This document shows positions 5,310 through 7,819 of a stretch of 7,819 nt of DNA, piece after piece (within the stretch, counting starts at the first letter, position 1; the number at the start of each line of letters is the position of its first letter). Under the pieces are notes generated by a model. It was not told where the DNA came from. It did not search any database and worked only from the letters and a program-made list of their open reading frames with translations. The stretch lies in contig JACQDO010000165.1 in the NCBI GenBank assembly GCA_016201085.1, positions 1 through 7,819 of the forward strand, given 5' to 3'. The DNA comes from Hyphomicrobiales bacterium. Its GTDB lineage: Bacteria; Pseudomonadota; Alphaproteobacteria; Rhizobiales; Xanthobacteraceae. Made by a program: the position numbers and the translations under genes.

Positions 5310-7819
5310 CTAGAAATCCTTGAGCAGCCGCTCGATGTAGTCGAGCTCGAGCTGCGGGCGGAAGCCTTCGCCGAAGCGTTTGCGCAGTTCTTCCAGGATG
5401 CGGCGCGCGCGTTGCGCATCGATCTCGCCCGGCACCTTCACCGTGACGTCGTCGCCATAATCCCTGCCGCGCAGCGGCCGGCCGAGCGGATCGGTCTCCT
5501 GGTCGGCGCGCTGGCGGCCGCGGCGGCCCGGCTGGCCGGGACCCTGACCGAGCATGCCGTTCTGCTGCATCGACTGCGCCAGCCCCTGCGCGCCCTTGCG
5601 CATGGCGTCGAGCGCGCGGCCCTGACTGTCGACCGCGCCGTCGGCATTGCCGTCGCCGAGCTGGCCCTCGGCGTCGCCCATGGCTTCGCCGGCGCTGCCG
5701 AGCTGATCCATGCCGCCGTCGCCCTGACCCTTCTCGCCCTGGCCCTGCTGGTTCTGGTTGGGATTGCCGAGGCCGCGCTGGCGCAACTGCTCCAACAGCT
5801 TGTTGAGGCGGTCCTTCAGGCCCTGCTGATCCTGGCGCAGGTCGCCATACTGCTGCCGGCCTTGCTGGCCGCGCTGGCGCTCGCGCCGCTGATCCTGGCC
5901 CTCCTTGAAGGTCTTGTCGCGCAACTGCTGCTGCTTGCGGATCATGTCGCCGAGCTCGTCGAGCGCCGACATCATGTCGTCGTCGCCGTCTTCGCCCTGC
6001 GCGCCCGGGCGCGCCATCTGCAGATTTTCCAGCATCGACTGCAATTGATCGAGCAACTGGCGCGCGGCGTCCTTGTTGCCGGAGCGGGCGAGCGCTTCCA
6101 GCCGGTCGAGCATGCTCTTGAGATCCTGCTGGCTGAGCGTGCGGGTATTGCGATCGAGCGGGCGCGCCAGCTGCTGTGGATTCTTGCGCAGCTCCTCGGC
6201 CAAGGCTTGCAGGAACTTGTCCATCGCGGCGCGCAGCTGCTCCATCAGCTTCTTGATCTCTTCGTCGCTGGCGCCGCGTTCGAGCGCCTGGCGCAGCGCG
6301 TCCTGCGCCTGGCGCAGCGCCAGTTCGGCCTGGCTGACATTGCCGTCCTCGATCTGCAGCGCCATCTCCCACATGCGCGCCACCACTTCGCGCAGCGCAT
6401 CGTCGGATTTGGCGTTGTTGAGCTCGAAATAGATCGAACGCAGGCCGAGATAGACGGCAACCTCCGGCGTGAAGCGCTCCGGCGCGATGGTGAGCGCGTC
6501 CAGCGCGTCGAGCACGACCGGCTTTGCCTCGGCGTCGAGCGCCAGAACGCGGCGCTGCTCGATCAGCGCGCGCGCCACCGGCTTGACGAAAATGCGTTGC
6601 GGCAGCTGCACGTCGCGCGGCTCGCTGCGGCCTTCGTTGCCGGCCTCGTCGCGCGCGGTCAACGTCACGGCGACATCGGCGCCGGCCCAGGGATGTTCGG
6701 TGAGGTCGCGCGTGGTCTGCGCCGCGCCGTTGCGCGTGCGCGCCTGCGGCAGCGTCAGGGTGAATTCGGGCGCCTCGAACAGCGGGCGCGGCGGCTTGCC
6801 GGTCGCGGCCGCTTCCTTGAGCGCGAAAACGGCCTTGGCTTCGATCACGCCGTAGTCGTCGTCCATCTTGTAGTCGAGCCGCAGCGCGCCGCGCGCCTGC
6901 CGCTCGGGCTCCTTGAGCAGCTCGATGGTCGGCGGCCGGTCGGCGATGGCGATGAAATTCCAGGTGAGATCGCCGCCGCCGATGCCATGCACGGCGGCGG
7001 AGCCGTCGGTCTTGATGAGCAGGCGGTGTTCCTCGGTACCCGCCGGCAGCGCGGCGCCGGTCGTCGGCGGCGCATCCTCGAGGCCGCCCTTCTTGACGAT
7101 ATCGAAACTCACTTTGCCGGTGGAGCGGATCACCAGCTGGCTGCCGGTCGGCACCGACACCGGCGCCGTGCTGTGCGCGGTTTCGCCCGGACGCATCCCC
7201 TGCAACATCACCGGCGGGCGACCGGTATAGACCGGCGGTGTGACCCAGGCATCGATACGGAAATTCGCCGGCGCCACCACGCCATGCCAGTCGAAGGCGG
7301 CGGCGATGCGCTTGATATGCTCGCCGCCGGCGGCGAAGAAGGTCGCCACCACCAAGATCAGCGTCAGCGCGCGCAGCGCCATCGGATCGCGCAGCGACAA
7401 TTTCGGCTGCGGCCAGCCGGCCTTGAGCTTGCGCGCCGACAGCAGCGCGCGTTCGACATGCGCGCGCCAGAGCGCCTGCGTCACCGGATCGTTCTGGTTG
7501 GCGGCGATCTCGTCGGCGATGGCTGTCGCCGGCCGGTGCGTCTTGCCGCTGGCGCGGTCGAGCCGGCGCAGGCCGTCGTGTTCGCTGGGCAGCCGCAACA
7601 GCAGCAGCGGAATCGCGGCCACCGCGGCGAGGATGCAGAAAGCAATCAGGCCGATGGCGCGCGCCAGCGGCGGCAGCGCGATCCACAAGCCGGCCCAGGA
7701 CAGCGCCAGGAACAGGCCGAACGCGGTCGCCAGCGTGGCGAGCGCCGGCCACAGCCGCTCCCACAGCAGGCTGCCGCGCGCGCGCTGAAGCGCCCGCGCC
7801 AGCACCGCCCGCCGCGGTG
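5310..7819 (-). CDS. TIGR02302/DUF4175 family membrane protein (5' end beyond window)
   Basis: This large alphaproteobacterial protein has unknown function. Numbering from the GTG at 7803-7805 gives 831 residues, near the family length of about 850. The frame stays open to the window edge (…PRRAV before that GTG), and I see no ribosome site, so the true start is probably outside. Two membrane helices lie at about 22-45 and 47-70, with a third at 142-160 (MALRALTLILVVATFFAAGG). A beta-rich region follows (about 175-420), with repeated Ig-like strand patterns and a YKMDDDYGV motif. From about 480 to 610 come long amphipathic, coiled-coil-like helices. A Gln/Gly/Asp-rich low-complexity part follows (about 610-770), then a conserved tail (VKVPGEIDAQRARRILEELR onward) ending LDYIERLLKDF. 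The family is described as having its C-terminal part outside the membrane, so a periplasmic or envelope role is inferred. No catalytic motif is visible. It is convergent with the small membrane-protein gene. Confidence 0.88.
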   Translation of the reverse strand, partial: PRRAVLARALQRARGSLLWERLWPALATLATAFGLFLALSWAGLWIALPPLARAIGLIAFCILAAVAAIPLLLLRLPSEHDGLRRLDRASGKTHRPATAIADEIAANQNDPVTQALWRAHVERALLSARKLKAGWPQPKLSLRDPMALRALTLILVVATFFAAGGEHIKRIAAAFDWHGVVAPANFRIDAWVTPPVYTGRPPVMLQGMRPGETAHSTAPVSVPTGSQLVIRSTGKVSFDIVKKGGLEDAPPTTGAALPAGTEEHRLLIKTDGSAAVHGIGGGDLTWNFIAIADRPPTIELLKEPERQARGALRLDYKMDDDYGVIEAKAVFALKEAAATGKPPRPLFEAPEFTLTLPQARTRNGAAQTTRDLTEHPWAGADVAVTLTARDEAGNEGRSEPRDVQLPQRIFVKPVARALIEQRRVLALDAEAKPVVLDALDALTIAPERFTPEVAVYLGLRSIYFELNNAKSDDALREVVARMWEMALQIEDGNVSQAELALRQAQDALRQALERGASDEEIKKLMEQLRAAMDKFLQALAEELRKNPQQLARPLDRNTRTLSQQDLKSMLDRLEALARSGNKDAARQLLDQLQSMLENLQMARPGAQGEDGDDDMMSALDELGDMIRKQQQLRDKTFKEGQDQRRERQRGQQGRQQYGDLRQDQQGLKDRLNKLLEQLRQRGLGNPNQNQQGQGEKGQGDGGMDQLGSAGEAMGDAEGQLGDGNADGAVDSQGRALDAMRKGAQGLAQSMQQNGMLGQGPGQPGRRGRQRADQETDPLGRPLRGRDYGDDVTVKVPGEIDAQRARRILEELRKRFGEGFRPQLELDYIERLLKDF

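Noticed and set aside
5260..7764. An 834-codon open frame on the minus strand, overlapping almost all of the DUF4175 gene in another frame
   Set aside because: The product is an Arg/Ala/Gly/Pro-rich composition typical of shifted frames in high-GC genes, without motifs; the overlapping frame matches a known family with proper membrane helices and conserved tail.

Overview
The window looks like chromosomal DNA of an alphaproteobacterium of the order Rhizobiales (Hyphomicrobiales), most like the Bradyrhizobium/Rhodopseudomonas/Xanthobacteraceae branch. The reasons are high GC with strong third-position GC bias, the ispH-thrB-rnhA order, an APH-fold (not GHMP) homoserine kinase, a DUF1013/TrcR gene, a TIGR02302/DUF4175 protein, and two intergenic palindromic repeat types typical of this group. 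Most of the window is core, vertically inherited sequence. I see no transposase, integrase, phage, CRISPR, tRNA or rRNA gene.

Layout: (1) 13-2486, minus strand: ispH, thrB, rnhA, transcribed in that order as a likely operon. A 45-bp palindromic repeat lies between thrB and rnhA and supplies the thrB stop codon. (2) 2487-2678: a compact divergent promoter region, with ispH leaving to the left and trcR to the right. (3) 2679-3398, plus: trcR (DUF1013), a predicted cell-cycle transcription factor. (4) 3399-3589: two inverted copies of a palindromic repeat separate the convergent trcR and metallo-hydrolase genes. (5) 3590-4408, minus: a metallo-beta-lactamase-fold hydrolase with an N-terminal four-cysteine zinc ribbon. 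(6) 4483-4770, plus: a small three-helix membrane protein, divergent from the hydrolase. (7) 4771-5309: a 539-bp gap without a conventional gene, packed with perfect hairpins. Three of the loops are GNRA-type when read on the minus strand. (8) 5310 to the right edge, minus: a large TIGR02302/DUF4175 protein with N-terminal membrane helices and a Gln/Gly-rich, coiled-coil C-terminal half. Its reading frame runs off the window.

The left operon mixes isoprenoid synthesis (IspH), threonine synthesis (ThrB) and RNA/DNA hybrid removal (RNase HI). This is a conserved linkage rather than a single pathway. The right half holds less-characterised genes. The most interesting unexplained stretch is about 4828-5188, a candidate structured RNA or structured repeat on the minus strand, downstream of the DUF4175 gene. 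I could not assign it to any known RNA family.
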